Source: Clostridiales bacterium UBA1389
Lineage (GTDB): Bacteria > Bacillota > Clostridia > Oscillospirales > CAG-382
Assembly: GCA_002305335.1 (NCBI GenBank)
Contig: DBQR01000023.1
Coordinates: 8,621 to 30,033 of the forward strand
Length of the DNA: 21,413 nt
Direction of reading: 5' to 3'
The notes under the pieces were generated by a model that saw nothing but the letters and a program-made list of their open reading frames with translations, had not been told where the DNA came from and made no database searches. Of this stretch, positions 21,221 through 21,413 are shown in pieces. A program made the translations under genes and the position numbers. Numbering within the stretch: position 1 is the first letter of the stretch; every line of letters starts with the position of its first letter.

Positions 21221-21413
21221 TATCAATGTTATGTTTTATATATTCTTCCAGATCGGGGATGCCGAATAAATCATTATAATCTTCGCCTAAATAGCAAGCG
21301 AAGGCGGTTATATACTCATAACCCGCTTTTTCGTAGAATTCCATATCCTTTTCAAGGACTTCCCTGTTTAGGTGAAACTCCTTGGGTGGCTTTTTCCAGC
21401 CGGAATTCATGGA
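21207..21413 (-). CDS. C-terminal part of an unidentified protein, probably partial
   Basis: An open frame of 68 codons runs in from the window edge; a Met codon occurs at 21410, but the frame is still open beyond it, so the gene probably starts outside. The visible part is rich in aromatic and acidic residues: KPPKEFHLNREVLEKDMEFY, then EKAGYEYITAFACYLGEDYN and FGIPDLEEYIKHNID. The ITAFACYLGEDY stretch looks like a buried strand followed by a loop, as at the end of a TIM-barrel hydrolase, but I do not recognise the family with confidence. Its 3' end overlaps the candidate -35 of the structured RNA on the same strand. Confidence 0.6.
   Translation of the reverse strand, partial: SMNSGWKKPPKEFHLNREVLEKDMEFYEKAGYEYITAFACYLGEDYNDLFGIPDLEEYIKHNIDIHQN

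Overview
The window looks like chromosomal DNA of an anaerobic, endospore-forming member of the Clostridia (Bacillota), probably a gut-type Oscillospirales-like lineage. The lineage is inferred. The sporulation part is direct: spoVAC-spoVAD-spoVAE, an uninterrupted sigK with a hydrophobic pro-sequence, and Csp-type subtilisin-like proteases. Strong AGGAGG-type ribosome sites, consensus sigma-A promoters and compact intrinsic terminators fit this assignment. I saw no tRNA, rRNA, CRISPR array or transposase gene.

Layout. (1) 1-1825, + strand: the tail of one Csp-like S8 protease followed by a complete paralogue with an intact Asp-His-Ser triad. (2) 2208-4653, - strand: an ECF sigma factor whose gene overlaps that of a membrane-anchored beta-propeller protein by 23 nt, probably a sigma/anti-sigma or sigma/sensor pair. 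(3) 4781-5627: a repeat-rich island. A family of paired-hairpin repeats occurs as two short composite copies (1981-2127, 5471-5627), as single arms (near 10210 and 20598), and as one expanded composite (4781-5343) whose interior holds a TTG-start gene for a small holin-like membrane protein. (4) 5731-6948, + strand: a TM1586-type nitroreductase and a flavodoxin-like protein. (5) 6998-10134, - strand: HAD phosphatase, ABC ATPase and ABC-2 permease in one tight operon, then a leaderless Cu/Zn superoxide dismutase with its own promoter, then a small CPxC protein. (6) 10339-13016, - strand: an operon of an E2/CAT-fold acyltransferase-like protein that lacks the catalytic His, and an acyl-CoA ligase. 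(7) 13321-15134, - strand: the spoVA operon, with a candidate forespore promoter. (8) 15308-17307, + strand, divergent from spoVA: a second AMP-forming acyl ligase plus an acyl carrier protein, under a consensus promoter. (9) 17535-18236: sigK, with a hairpin lying exactly between a near-perfect Shine-Dalgarno sequence and the ATG. (10) 18315-20497: a COG2426 membrane protein and a fused sugar-isomerase/Gfo-Idh-MocA protein. (11) 20831-21190, - strand: a 32-residue membrane protein ending in five cysteines, preceded by a structured RNA I cannot name. (12) 21207 to the end: the C-terminus of an unidentified protein.

How the genes fit together. The Csp-like proteases (germination), SpoVA channel proteins (dipicolinate movement) and sigma-K (late mother-cell transcription) belong to the spore cycle. 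The two acyl ligases, the ACP and the E2-like protein suggest a lipid or acyl-transfer function next to the sporulation genes, but nothing here proves they are linked. The nitroreductase/flavodoxin pair and the Cu/Zn SOD suit redox and oxygen defence in an anaerobe.

Most worth following: the hairpin-repeat element carrying a gene, the structured sigK initiation region, the RNA and Cys5 protein near the right end, the fused isomerase/oxidoreductase, and the His-to-Glu E2-like protein.
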